DNA of 64,000 nucleotides from Brachionus plicatilis (Eukaryota > Rotifera > Eurotatoria > Ploima > Brachionidae), in the NCBI GenBank assembly GCA_010279815.1, contig QEOQ01000180.1:791770-855769 (forward strand). Reading direction: 5' to 3'. The notes under the pieces are model-generated. The model was not told the origin of the DNA. It worked only from the letters and a program-made list of their open reading frames with translations, and made no database searches. A program made the position numbers and the translations under genes. Shown here in pieces: positions 12,195 through 22,710 of this stretch; position 1 is the first letter of the stretch, and every line of letters begins with the position of its first letter.

Positions 12195-12623
12195 TTAATT
12201 AAAATTGATAAAAATAAAAATCAAAAAAATAAATTGAATTAGATAAAATGAAAGATAAATAGATTTTAGCCTGCTTGATGATGCATTCAATAGAAAATTA
12301 CATTTATCAACGGAGCAGCATTTTTCAATTATTCCTCCCGAAAATGATGGCTCACATTGATCCACACATGCTTTTGATATTATTATTGACGGATTATCTT
12401 CTTTGATTAAATATGATGTCTAGAAATAAAATTTAACTACTTGATTTAATTTTATAAAATTAATTACTCTGCAGTAAGTGCATTCATCAGCAGTGAGTTC
12501 TTTTTCTATGAATTCTGATTCAACACTGCTGCCAGGACATACTTCGCAAACTGAGCATTTTAATCCATTAGCTATTTCAATCAAAGCACTAACACAAATA
12601 AGTATTAACAGAAAATTTTTCAT
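12195..12623 (-). CDS. Ly6/uPAR (three-finger) GPI-anchored surface protein
   Basis: Two exons: 12468-12623 and 12419-12195, joined across a 48-bp GT-AG intron in phase 0, giving 126 residues. Residues 1-20 form a signal peptide (MKNFLLILICVSALIEIANG). The mature domain opens LKCSVCEVC and closes with the family hallmark CCSVDKCN, with about ten cysteines in the spacing expected for a Ly6/uPAR three-finger fold. After NASSS the protein ends in a long hydrophobic tail (IQFIFLIFIFINFN), typical of a GPI-attachment signal. It is therefore expected on the outer cell surface. The ligand or role cannot be read from sequence, since Ly6 proteins diverge fast. The start ATG is the only one before the signal peptide. 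Confidence 0.8.
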
Positions 12624-13220
12624 TTTAAATTTATTTAAGCTTTGAGCTTTTTTTTATAAAAAAAATAGTAAATTTTTTAATTGTGATCACCTAATAAAAT
12701 AGTCATAAACCAAAAACTAATTTTACAGCTATTTTGATAAAAGACTTTGCTTAAATTGGATAAAACTTTTTATTTCTTACGAATTTAAAAACCGTATGTT
12801 TAAAGCTTCTCTAAGTGAGATAATAATTTTCTTTAAGCTAATACAAACTGATTTAAAATTTAAAATTTTGAATTTTAATGCTGAATTTTTAAAATCTTTT
12901 TTCGAAATGAAGCTTAATAAAACACAATTTGTCAATATGATGGTAAATATGAAGCTGTTAGATATACCGGGTACAGAAGTGAGTTAGATAAAAACCGAGT
13001 TTCTATCTCAATTTCATGTATTTCAAATAATTATTTTTCTTAAAATTCTTCTTTTATTAAAACTATCAAGTTTTCAAATTTTAGATGAGAAATTTGAAAA
13101 AACTTAATTTAAAATAACCAAGATTTCAAATTTATAAAACAAAAGTGATATTCATGAAAAAAAATATTTAAATATTTTTTGCTATTTTTCTATTTATAAT
13201 ATTTAAATTAATTAATATTT

Positions 13221-13510
13221 TGTGAAATTTCATATAAAACTTCAAATTTTAAAGGAAAACCAAATACAACTTTTGTTCTAATAATCTGATACTTGTTCTG
13301 AAGATGAAACATGGTGAATAAACTTAAGTTTTCACCTGTTCACCTACAGTCTGCAAAATCTGTGCCAGTTAATTGTGCTTTATTTTCAATACAGAGAGTG
13401 CAAAATTGCAGGAGGTGAAACTTAACTTGGTCTGACAGTTCCTGTGCATTCACTTTTTGAGGGCAGAGGAATTTTATATATGGACATAGTTGTCTATATC
13501 ACTGGAAATG
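13221..13510. repeat. Diverged relative of the TGTGAAATTTCATA foldback element
   Basis: The left side reads TGTGAAATTTCATATAAAAC and continues through an AAAGGAAAA block and CAACTTTTG, like the left arm of the element at 27281-27531. The interior differs and the right arm is not clear. The right limit given is approximate. Confidence 0.4.
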
Positions 13511-14227
13511 CTGATCAAATAAACCATGAGTAAAGAAATGAAATAAATTATCAATAATTTTTTTTTTAATCAATAAATTTTTTTAACTTTTTTGATTTTA
13601 AAAAGAATAAATTTAAATAAATGATAATTTTAAAAACGAAAAAAATATTTTTTAAAAAAATTTTAAAAAAATTTTAAAAAAGAATTTTGCTCATTGATTT
13701 GATTGATTTAAGAAAGAATTCAGTGATTTTATTCTTAGGTAAAAAATGACAGCAATTAATGATTGACAAATTTTTCATCTTTTTTTTAAAGAATATTTTA
13801 TCGTTAATTTTAATTCTTTAAATTAGGAATTATTTTTGTAAAATTTTTATCATTGGTTTTTATTTTTGTTAAATATCAAAACTTTTATCTGATTTTGTTT
13901 AAATTAAATTGTCAACTCATAATTATTGAATTCGTCATTTAAAAATATTATTATTTTTTTCCAAAAAAATGGCGTGTATTTAACCTTCTGACAAAAATAA
14001 ATTAGTCACTGAGAATTTCTGACAAAATTAATTAATGTACTAACAAATAAATTTTTATAAGACAAATAAAATAAAAAACTACCAAAAAAAATCATTAAAA
14101 GACTAATTAAATTAAATGAAGATCATCAAATCAAATATTGACACATTAAATTTTAAACTGACAAATAAATAAATTTCTTATGATTTTTTTAATAATTAAA
14201 ATACAAAATAATTAATCTATATTGACA

Positions 14228-14881
14228 ATTTTTAGAGACATATTTCAAATATCCTTTAACCCGCCACAGATCACCCAAATTTAACTAAAATTCACAGGTG
14301 GGAGTTCGGTCGACCAAAAGTGCGAAAGTACTTCTCAGACGACTTAACTTATAAATATTTCTTTGTAGAACCGGGAGGGTACGATGACATCCATGAAGGT
14401 TCCGAAGACGAGGAACCTCTGGCTGTTTCGATTGAATCAGACAGCTTTCATTTTTTTACTTAATTGTTACTAAAATTTTCTTTTGTCATCAAAAATTATG
14501 TTTTGTTATTTTTTTTTTTGAACAGATAAAAGCCGAAAAAAATTATATAAATCAATTATATTTAAATAAAAATTTTTTGATTATTTTTCTTTATTTTATG
14601 TCAATTCTTTGATTCATTAAAGTTTATTTTAAAAAAGCTTTTTTTCTTTATTTTGTTTTTGAGTAGATTTTTAATGCATGAATTGGAATCAGATTTTACT
14701 GACGTGTTTTATCAAATAATTCTCGGAATAGCACCTCAACTAAATAAAATTAAGATAAAAATTCCGAATTCAGCATTATGTACTTAATATGTAATTTTTC
14801 GTCATTGTTTGTTTTAATTCTTTAATTCAAAAAGTATCATTTTATTTTTAATTCTTTTGAAAATACGATGTCTCTAAAAAT
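14228..14881. mobile_element. TIR-bounded element of about 654 bp carrying a coding-like fragment
   Basis: The ends ATTTTTAGAGACAT (14228-14241) and ATGTCTCTAAAAAT (14868-14881) are exact inverse copies, and similarity continues inward (ATTTCAAA against its inverse). Inside, about 14297-14462 is an open plus-strand stretch richer in G+C than its surroundings. It begins WEFGRPKVRKYF, includes VEPGGYDDIHEGSEDEEP and ends in a TAA stop. It may be the last part of a transposase or a captured exon. The family was not recognised. Confidence 0.5.
14297..14462 (+). pseudogene. Unrecognised coding fragment inside the TIR element
   Basis: The fragment is preceded by an acceptor-like TTCACAG and reads WEFGRPKVRKYFSDD, then FFVEPGGYDDIHEGSEDEEP, then ESDSFHFFT and a stop. 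Composition and codon use look coding. No upstream exon with a start was found, and the fragment is enclosed by the inverted repeats at 14228 and 14868, so it is probably the tail of a transposon gene. The function is unknown. Confidence 0.35.
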
Positions 14882-15158
14882 AGCACTCATGCATTTTACC
14901 TTTATCTAAAAAAATATAAATTATTTCTGAAGACTTGGATTGTTTGAATAGTACTTTTTTTTAGAGTAAAAAAATTTATTTTTAACTTATTTATTAATTT
15001 TAAAATAATTTGATAAAAATAACTAAAAAACATTTAAGCATTATTTTCATGGTATTTTCAGAACGCTATCACTAGTGGATTTACTAAGCACTTTTTTTTC
15101 ATTTTTCATAAAATTTTCCTAAAAATTATGCATAAATTTTTCATTCGAAAAAATATTT

Positions 15159-15406
15159 TTAAGCTAAACTCACTTTGTCATAAATTACTTTAACTAATAA
15201 CGAACAACTAGGACATGTAGCTGTTTCCTCACCGTTTTCTAGATCTTCCTTAAATCTAAAAATAAAAATTTTCTCAAAAAAACAGGCCTTTTGTTTACCT
15301 TAGAAATTTGAAATCTATCTCCGCACGGACACGGATAGTAGTATGTTTCGGTTTCTTCGTCATATTCCATGTCTTCAATTTCAACTTCATCGTGATATAT
15401 GGACAT
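15159..15406 (-). CDS. DPH3: Diphthamide biosynthesis protein 3 (CSL zinc finger)
   Basis: Two exons, 15299-15406 and 15248-15159, give 65 residues. The protein starts [18 protein letters not shown] and contains [11 protein letters not shown] and [15 protein letters not shown]. The four cysteines (C-x-C...C-x2-C) bind zinc/iron in the DPH-type CSL domain. DPH3 passes electrons to the Dph1-Dph2 enzyme in the first step of diphthamide formation on elongation factor 2 and also supports tRNA wobble modification. The intron ends at the second of two close acceptors, AAG, because the nearer TAG would place a stop in frame. The C terminus after the last lysine (VSLA) is shorter than in human; GTGAGT there could be a further donor leading to an unseen exon. 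It lies 120 bp downstream of RRP8 on the same strand. Confidence 0.88.
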
Positions 15407-15414
15407 TTTTATAG

Positions 15415-15430
15415 GCTAAAAATAAATATT
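15415..15430 (-). promoter_or_regulatory. Probable trans-splice acceptor before DPH3
   Basis: Reading the minus strand, TATTTTTAG ends 9 nt before the DPH3 ATG, inside the 120-bp gap after the RRP8 stop. A pyrimidine-rich AG site so close to the start codon, with no upstream exon, fits a splice-leader acceptor. This is inference; a 5' UTR cis-intron is the alternative. Confidence 0.4.
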
Positions 15431-15526
15431 TATATTTTTGACTTATCTTTTACACCTGATAGGAAAGGAGAGCTACTCCTTAAGCACATAATTAAAGAAA
15501 TTATTTTTATTTTAAAAAGACTTTAT

Positions 15527-17174
15527 TTATCGTTTTTTATAAAGACAAGGATTTAATTTAATAGCAGGCTTCTTTCGAATTATTGGTGAAGTCTTAACAA
15601 AATCAAAAAAATAAAAATATTCTTTCGAATCTTTGATTTCATCCTTAAATTTAACAATATTAAAATTGCACAATTTTTTAAAAATTTTATACCTTTTTGC
15701 TAACTAATTTAAAACCGACTGATTCTATACTTCGAATAAAATCACTTCTATTGCTGATCCTACTAGTGACTTCTGCGATCTTCAATACTCCTCTAAAAAA
15801 TAAAAATAATTAATAAAAAATTTTTACTCTAAATAATATATCATGCTGATTTAAAAATTGTACTTCAATTTTAAAATTCTATGAGCTTCACAAATAAAAT
15901 CAATGACATTTGTTCCCATCAAAGATAAACAAAATACAACTACATCGCAGGAATCAGCGTCTAAAGGTACATGTTTCATATCACATTGGGTCACTTGATC
16001 ATTTACAGCCACAAAATCAAAAGAATGAACTTTATTTTTGACCGATTGGGCTAATCTCGCTTCACCGCAACCAAAGTCTGCTACGACCAAGGAACTTGGT
16101 CGACTTTTTATAAATTTTATAATATTGTCTAACGGGTTCAATGGCCATTTAGATGTTTGAGTCTTAAAGCCTTCGTGATACGCTTTAAATGAGCCTTCGT
16201 CACTTAATTGAAAAAAATTCTTTTACTTGATAAACAAGTTTTAAAAAATACTTTTTGAAAAATTCAAATGATCTAGAGCTATCTTGTGTATACAAAAGTT
16301 CATTTAGATATCTAAATCTTGATGATTTGAGTTTATCAGCAGCCTGGCTTTTAAAAGCTGAGTCCGAACAAGTCGACTCTTTTTCTTCTTCTTCAATTTC
16401 CGATAATTCAACTGGTACTATGTCTTCTTTGTCTGATTGATCATCGTCCGATTCTTCGATTTTTTGCTGAATTTCAGGAGTAAATATTTCTACTGTGGAT
16501 CCATCTTCTAATTTTTTTAAAGTTTTTTTTATTTTAAAACTTTTGTCAATGTCGGTTATATCTAATATGATGTCTTTTGATTTTTTATTTTTATTTTTTG
16601 CTGTTTTTTTGGTCGATTCTTCTTCTTCACTACTACATTCCTGAATTGCCCATGGCTTGTTCTCATCTTTCAAATTTTCTTTTTGGTTGGACTTTGAAAC
16701 AACTGGTTTTGTTTTCTTTTTAACCAGATTTTTTTTAATTTTTTTTTCATCAAAAATGAATTTATTTTTGGTTTGTACTGATAAAATTTCGTCTTTTTTG
16801 TCCAATGCTTCTGGATGTGCCATGAAAAAATATTTATTTTTTTTACTTTTTTTTGGAACCAAGTCATCTGATATTGAATTTTTTTCTCTGATCTCAGATT
16901 TTTCGTCTAGTCTTGATTTTTTTATTCCCTCATTGAATTTGGCTGAATTTTTGCGCTTTTTAACAATTTTTATCTTTTTGGTGTCATCGTCTCCATCTTC
17001 TAAATTCCCGAAATCGTTAGGTTTTTTTTCAAAATCGAAGTCTATATCCTCTTTTTCAATTGCATCTTTTTCTGCCAAATATTTCAAAGTACTCTGTACT
17101 TCTTTTTTCTTATTTAACTTTCCACTAAGCAAAAGTTTAGTACGTAATTTCGTGTTTTTATGTTTATTTGGCAT
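15527..17174 (-). CDS. RRP8: Ribosomal RNA-processing protein 8 (rRNA adenine N1-methyltransferase)
   Basis: Four exons (17174-16252, 16202-15864, 15792-15693, 15643-15527) join in frame to 492 residues. The first two-thirds is lysine-rich and low-complexity with acidic patches, as expected for nucleolar targeting. The conserved part begins at SSRFRYLNELLYT, then YHEGFKTQTSKWPLNPLD, then the SAM-binding motif VVADFGCGEARLAQSV, CDMKHVPLD and the catalytic-fold motif VFCLSLMGTN. It ends YFYFFDF...KKPAIKLNP. RRP8 methylates adenine N1 in large-subunit rRNA and acts in ribosome synthesis and rDNA silencing. The junction FEFFK-N-DEGSF uses a 49-bp intron. The ATG follows directly after TTTTTTTTAG, a possible trans-splice acceptor. 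DPH3 follows 120 bp downstream. Confidence 0.93.
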
Positions 17175-17998
17175 CTAAAAAAAACAATAATGTAAAAAAA
17201 TTTTTTGCTTGAAAATCAAAATTTCATAGATATTAAGAATTTTTTTTAATTGTATCTGGTTATGATACCATTTAGTTAAAGTTACTCAATGTTTGTTCCT
17301 CAAAATAAAACGCATTATTTACCAAAGTCTGAAAACAATTTAAATGATTTAATTTTTATTAATAATAAAGATTTCAAGTTTAAGTGGCAGTCCGTCTGAT
17401 TTTTATTATTTTTGAAATTTTAACTCAGATAACCAAAATTTAAAAACAAATTTCTTTTCCCAAGAATTGCTAAGAAATTTAATATATTAATTTAGCTATA
17501 ATTTAAAACTAAAAACATTAAGATTCATAGAATCTGACTGAAGTTATTCGACTCGAAATTTATGTGTTTGACTATAGTTTATGATTCTGGGTACTTTAAG
17601 CTTGAAAATTGATCACATTTTTGCTAATTTAAAGAAAAAAATTTTCAAAAAAATTCGATTATTATTTTCTATGAAAGTATGTAGAAAAAATTTTAAAAAA
17701 ATTAAATTAATTTTAATTTGAAAAAAAATAATCTTTCGAATCAGCTCAAAAAAATAAAGCAACTACTACTCCTGTTTTTCTTTAATTTTTCAATAAATTT
17801 TCTGCCGGAAAAAGAAAACTTTTTATAAAATAAATTAAAAACAGTGTCTAAAAAACACTCTGGCCCCTTCTACAAGACCATGAATATACTAAAATAAAAC
17901 TGCAGCGCTAATCATTTATTAAAATTAAAACTAGCTTTTATTAAACTAAAATTTGAATACAATCATTAACAAAAAACTATTAATCCAATAATCATTTA
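17175..17998. other. Intergenic AT-rich gap
   Basis: About 820 bp between RRP8 and the AGK stop codon. It would hold the AGK 3' UTR and any RRP8/DPH3 promoter. No repeat or motif was recognised. Confidence 0.5.
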
Positions 17999-19609
17999 CT
18001 ATGTTTTCCAATATTTTAGGTAATACTTTTCGAATGGCAAAATGTCCGGCAAATCTTTTTGATTTTTTTTGTCATAGAAGGCGTCTTCGAACGTTTTCCT
18101 CGAAATCAGGTACACATTGGGCCAGTAATTGGTCTCGATTTTGGAGCTCTCCGGATCGTACTTAATCAAATTGATGCATTTCTCCAAATGCTCCACTTTC
18201 AGATGCAAATCATTCTCGGGATTATTATTTAGCTTATAAATTTCACCATCAATTTCAATCGGCAGCTTATGGTGTATCAAAAACGATTTTACTTTGCCTG
18301 TTTTTTTGTAGATTTTTTTGACCTCAAATTCGCTGAGCGCTTTGCGCTGTGCCAAAAACATGTCGTTTGGGTTCAATTCGGGATCTTTAACAATCACTGT
18401 GTCAATAGAGGACGCTTTTTCGAAAAATTCCGCATCCTCAAAATCCGGCTGATTAATGCTGGATATAATTTGACATTGCTTGGGCTCACAATAAATGTTC
18501 CTGTTGCAATCCGGGTTCCTAATTCTGGACAGATCAAATAGACTTGTCAAATTTTTTATTTTCTTCTGTTTGTTGCGCACAATTTCTTCCGGCTCTTTAG
18601 TTGTTGATGGAACCATTCGCTTGAACAAAGAATGCACTAAGCTTGGATTAGCTTTTTTCGGTGGATTTATCAAGTCGTCCAATTCTTTTTTTATTTTCTC
18701 CTCATCCAAACACTTTGAACAGCCATAGCACTTATTTTTGTAGGTAAACTCGTACTTTATGGGGTCTATTCTCAAGTACCGGTCCATAAAGTATCTGTTC
18801 ATGCGATTTTGGAGCCATTTGATCCAGGAAAAATACCAAAAATGGTCCGCATTGGCATCGGTTAGAGTGACAAAGCCAAAAGCAACCCTGGACAAGGCGT
18901 AAATTTTGTTCTCTTTTAGTAAACTGTAGGCACCTCTTTGTTTGTCATCGTGATGCTCGTCTTGCTTTTCATCATATGGTATGTTTTGGTACAAGCTTAC
19001 CTTGAGAAGATCAGCAGGAGCAGTTTCGCCTTTGATTATAGCAATGGCCGAGTCAGCCAAGAGTCTGAGCTCTGTGGCGCTGGCTCGCTTGAAGCCTATG
19101 GCGTTCAGCCACTTGTGAGCAAAGGTGTTGGTCTCACCAATTGGTATAATACCAATTGGAATTCGTTTTAGGAACTCATATGAATCCTCTCTGTGTACAA
19201 GACCACTGATCACTTCGTTCAAAGTGGCATTGCCTCCAGCGACCACGATACAGTCCGTTTCGTTCAAGTCAATTTCTTTCATGTATTCGTTGGCCTCGCT
19301 GTTCTTTTCCAGACGGATTAGGCGAACATCCAGGCCGGACAAGTGCAGCAACGGGGCAACGTGCTTCTCGTACATGAATTTGCCTCTTTCTTTGCCAGAG
19401 ATTGGATTCAAAAACACGGTGATGCGTCTGAGATTCTTGTTCGGGTCCATTCTTTCTTTGCCGTATTTGAGCGCTTCGTAGCAGTAGGCCTGCAACAAGC
19501 TGGCTCGGTACTTGCGGTCAAGTAAATAATAAGTGCCATAGGTGACAAAGGAAATGCCAAAAACCGACTTTTTCCAATGGTTTCGAAAAGTTCGCAATAC
19601 TTTCATCAT
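17999..19609 (-). CDS. AGK: Acylglycerol kinase-like mitochondrial protein with altered GGDGT motif
   Basis: This is a single uninterrupted exon of 536 residues, longer than human AGK (about 422), mainly through extra C-terminal segments. The N-terminal SVFGISFVTYGTYYLL (residues 15-30) is a hydrophobic anchor, as in AGK. Diacylglycerol-kinase-fold motifs follow: RRITVFLNPISGKERGK (61-77), ESYEFL-type linker, IPIGIIPIGETNTFAHKWL, and AIIKGETAPADLLKVS. AGK phosphorylates mono- and diacylglycerol in mitochondria and is also a kinase-independent subunit of the TIM22 protein import complex. The nucleotide-binding GGDGT of the family is GGNAT here (residues 125-129, in VVAGGNATLNEV), which may abolish activity. 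Two ATGs open the frame; the first is used. G+C is higher than in surrounding DNA. Confidence 0.88.
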   Translation of the reverse strand: MMKVLRTFRNHWKKSVFGISFVTYGTYYLLDRKYRASLLQAYCYEALKYGKERMDPNKNLRRITVFLNPISGKERGKFMYEKHVAPLLHLSGLDVRLIRLEKNSEANEYMKEIDLNETDCIVVAGGNATLNEVISGLVHREDSYEFLKRIPIGIIPIGETNTFAHKWLNAIGFKRASATELRLLADSAIAIIKGETAPADLLKVSLYQNIPYDEKQDEHHDDKQRGAYSLLKENKIYALSRVAFGFVTLTDANADHFWYFSWIKWLQNRMNRYFMDRYLRIDPIKYEFTYKNKCYGCSKCLDEEKIKKELDDLINPPKKANPSLVHSLFKRMVPSTTKEPEEIVRNKQKKIKNLTSLFDLSRIRNPDCNRNIYCEPKQCQIISSINQPDFEDAEFFEKASSIDTVIVKDPELNPNDMFLAQRKALSEFEVKKIYKKTGKVKSFLIHHKLPIEIDGEIYKLNNNPENDLHLKVEHLEKCINLIKYDPESSKIETNYWPNVYLISRKTFEDAFYDKKNQKDLPDILPFEKYYLKYWKT

Positions 19610-19982
19610 TTTTGTTCTCAGGTGTTATTCAAGTGCTAGTTCATAATAAAGACTAAAATTTCTTTTTTTTTCTCTCCAAAAAACAAAACCTATCTGAGAA
19701 AATCTAGATTTTTTTTCAAATTTCAAAACATGTTCAAGACTAAAATTTCAAAGGAGCTAACACTTGCATTTGCATTTGCATTTTAGCTTGGTAAAGCTTC
19801 AATTGTGTCTGTATGCAGACTTAACTTAAAGCAAATTTAGCATTTTTCGGCAAAAATACTCAATTGTACTTTGATGCAGTTTAAATTGAAAAAAAATAGT
19901 CCGATTTTTTTTTGAAGTTTTTGGAATTTATTTAAAAAAAAAAATCAAAATTAAGAAATTTTTGTTTCTATGATAAAGTAGA

Positions 19983-22575
19983 ATGGCTTCAATTTTAGAA
20001 CAGTTTGACGAGTTTTATGTGGCCAAGCTGAAAGATCGGCTGTTTGCCACTTACGTGAATCAGCCGCAATGTATTCTTGATGCTAACAAGCGTTTTGAGC
20101 AAATGATTGATTACAATGTGCCTAATGGTAAAAAACTCAGAGGTCTATGTGTTTATGAGTCTGTTTTGCTTTTGCTTGAAGCTGAAAAACAAAATGAAGA
20201 ATTGATGGATCAGGCGAAAGCCATAGGCTGGTGCATTGAATTTGTAAATTCTAGAAATTCAACTTCTCGAAAAGTTGGTTTTAGTTTTTATTTTTAGCTT
20301 CAAGGTTCTTTTTTGATTGCAGATGACATGATGGATAACTCTAAAACTCGTCGTGGAAGGCCATGCTGGTATTTGAATGTAAATAATTCTAACTTTTTAA
20401 ACTTTTATTTTACTTGTTTAAAATAATACAAATTAATTTACTTTTTACTAAGTATTTTGTTCAATTTATTGAAATTTTCGAATTCCGGAATTTTTTTTGA
20501 ATATGAGGAAATTTTGAGATAAGTAGAATAATTTTTCAAATTTCTAAATGATTCATTCTCACAAGGAATTTTAAATTCATTTTTTTTAACTTAAAATAAT
20601 AAAATGTTAGAAATAGAGAAAAAATTTTTTTTAAAAAGTCATAATTAATTCTAGCTTTTATTTTAATAGAACTTTATATTCAATTAAGATAAATTTCTAA
20701 GTTTTTTTTAAATATTTTCTTGGTTTTTCAACAGATTGAATGTCATTTTAATATGAATTTAAAAATAAATTGTCGATTTAACCCTTTTAAGTAATTTAAT
20801 GTTACATAACATTGCTACATAAAATTAATTCAATTGAGTAAAGTTTTAATGAATTTTTGAATAATAATCATAATGATAAATTTTATTATTATTTAAAAAT
20901 AATTTAGCAAACCAAAAATCAGCCTCAGGCAGCTCAGAACGGTAGTTTAACTTTTTTATTCTACATTCTTTTTTGAGAAAAAATTAATAAAAATTATTCT
21001 ATTTTGAAAAAAATAACTAGTTCATTTAAAACCAGTTGATGATTTAACTAAATAACTCTGAGTGATAAAGCTATTTTTTGATGATCTGCTGTTTGTTTCT
21101 CAAATATATAGAATAGATTAAGTATTTTCTCTGAATGAACTTAAGAAAAATATTTTTGTTGAGGATCATATATTTTCAAATATTTTTAAATAATATTTTT
21201 TTTATCTTCAAAAAAAAAACCTCTGAAATAAAATGATTTCATGGCTGATTTTTTGGGTTCAAGTATTTAAAATAACATCACAGTAATCGAATAATAATCT
21301 AATCAATTTGAGCTTGATTTCAATTTATGTTAATTTTAAAAAGTTTAGTACAAAATAATCTGAAAAATCAATTCTGTGAAATGCTATCTTCTGTAGAAAT
21401 TTTAAAAACTTATTAAAGTTTAAATGAATTTAAATTAAGCTCGAGTTTTAAACTAACAAAACCTTTTAGGTCAAAAATGATTGATTTATTAATTCTGAAA
21501 TAAAAGTAAAAGATTAAAATTACTCAATAACTGTTCATTTCTAAAATATTCTATTTGATTATAAAGTAAAGAAGGAATTTAAATAATTTTTATAAATTTT
21601 AACTACTCGTATGTCGTTTTTATTTGGTATCCGTGATTTTAAATAATTATTCAAGTTCACATAATTTTTCATAATAATTTTTTCTAAAATTAAGAGTTAT
21701 AATAAGCAAGCAAAAAGTTTTTTATCAATTATTTTAAGGAAAATGTTGGAAGTGTTGCAATCAATGACTCTTTTTTTCTAATATCAAATGTTTTTACAAT
21801 AATCACAGAATACTTAGGCAATCACCCTAATTACAGCAAATTATTTGAACTGTTCAATGAAACTTTTACCAATACAGTTATTGGTCAGGGCTTAGATTTA
21901 ATAACGCCCCCAAAAGTAGTTGATGGAGTTCCGTTTAACTTCGAGAATTATACTGAAGAGCGATATTTTTCAATAGTTAAGTGGAAGACTGCATTTTATT
22001 CATTTAGCTTGCCAGTTCAGGCAGCTCTTTTAGTCTCATCCATTGATAATTATCAAGTTCATCAAAAGTGCAGAGAGATTCTGCTTGAAATGGGATCCTT
22101 TTTCCAAGTTCAAGTAATGCTGGACATATTTTTTAAATTTTGCATTAATGAAATTTCAAGGATGATTTTTTGGATTGCTATGGGGACCCCAAAGTGACTG
22201 GTAAAGTTGGCACAGACATAGAGGAAAGTAAATGTGGTTGGCTGGTAATTCAAGCCTTGAAAAAATGTAATCCTGAACAACGAAGCATCTTAGAGGTGGC
22301 TCAACAATTTTTTTATCTAACTCTATTTTTATTAAATTATTTAGAAATTCTATGGTCGAGAAGAACAAGAGTGTGTGGCCAAAGTTAAAGAAGTCTACAA
22401 ACAATTGGATTTGGTCTCTGAGTATGAGCGATATGAGCGCGTTGAATATGATAGAATTATTTCCATGATCGATAATTTTAACTTTGAAAGTTCTGTTTTA
22501 GAGCTGGACAAAACTGAAAAGGTCAAAAATGTTCTAAGAATGTACGCCAAAAAAATTTTCAAAAGAATAAAATAA
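19983..22575 (+). CDS. FDPS: Farnesyl diphosphate synthase (polyprenyl synthase family)
   Basis: Five exons (19983-20243, 20298-20378, 21739-22113, 22161-22295, 22345-22575) join in frame to 360 residues, close to human FPPS. The enzyme condenses isopentenyl and allylic diphosphates in the mevalonate/isoprenoid pathway. Family signatures are NGKKLRGL (IPP binding), the first Asp-rich motif [12 protein letters not shown] (D96-D100), [16 protein letters not shown], the second Asp-rich motif [10 protein letters not shown] (240-249), and the C-terminal KRIK, matching the usual basic C-terminal tail. The product-length positions before the first motif are Ser91-Phe92, where animal FPPS normally has two phenylalanines. 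Intron 2 is 1.36 kb, long for this window. sds22 starts 135 bp after the stop. Confidence 0.93.
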
Positions 22576-22699
22576 AATTTTAATTTAATTTTAATAAATT
22601 ATTTAAACTAAAAAATGAGTTTTCCTAAAAAAAAAATCGGGGCTAATTTCTCGAAAAATGGGTTTTAAAACTTGAAAAATAAAAGTTAAAAGTAAACTC

Positions 22700-22710
22700 A
22701 AAATTTCAGA
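22700..22710 (+). promoter_or_regulatory. Probable trans-splice acceptor before sds22
   Basis: CAAAATTTCAG ends at 22709, one base before the sds22 ATG and 134 bp after the FPPS stop. With AATAAA-like polyadenylation sequence (TAATAAAT) at about 22591, the arrangement matches an operon intergenic region resolved by splice-leader addition. Inference from sequence only. Confidence 0.45.

Larger units (their letters stand above)
12624..15158. other. Intergenic region with two repeat elements
   Basis: No supported gene. It holds a diverged copy of a foldback element starting at about 13221 and a TIR-bounded element at 14228-14881 that includes a coding-like fragment. The rest is AT-rich sequence in which nothing was recognised. 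Confidence 0.5.

Noticed and set aside
12796..12987. 63-codon plus-strand frame (MFKASLSEIIIFFKL)
   Set aside because: AT-driven composition, no domain, no linked exons. Considered as upstream exon for the fragment at 14297 but 1.3 kb away with no phase evidence.
15308..15556. 82-codon plus-strand frame across DPH3
   Set aside because: Overlaps the DPH3 exon and the end of RRP8 on the other strand; no independent support.
16657..17178. 173-codon plus-strand frame opposite RRP8 exon 1
   Set aside because: Antisense to the lysine-rich RRP8 N terminus; Phe/Ser-rich composition is what the reverse of AAA/GAA codons gives.
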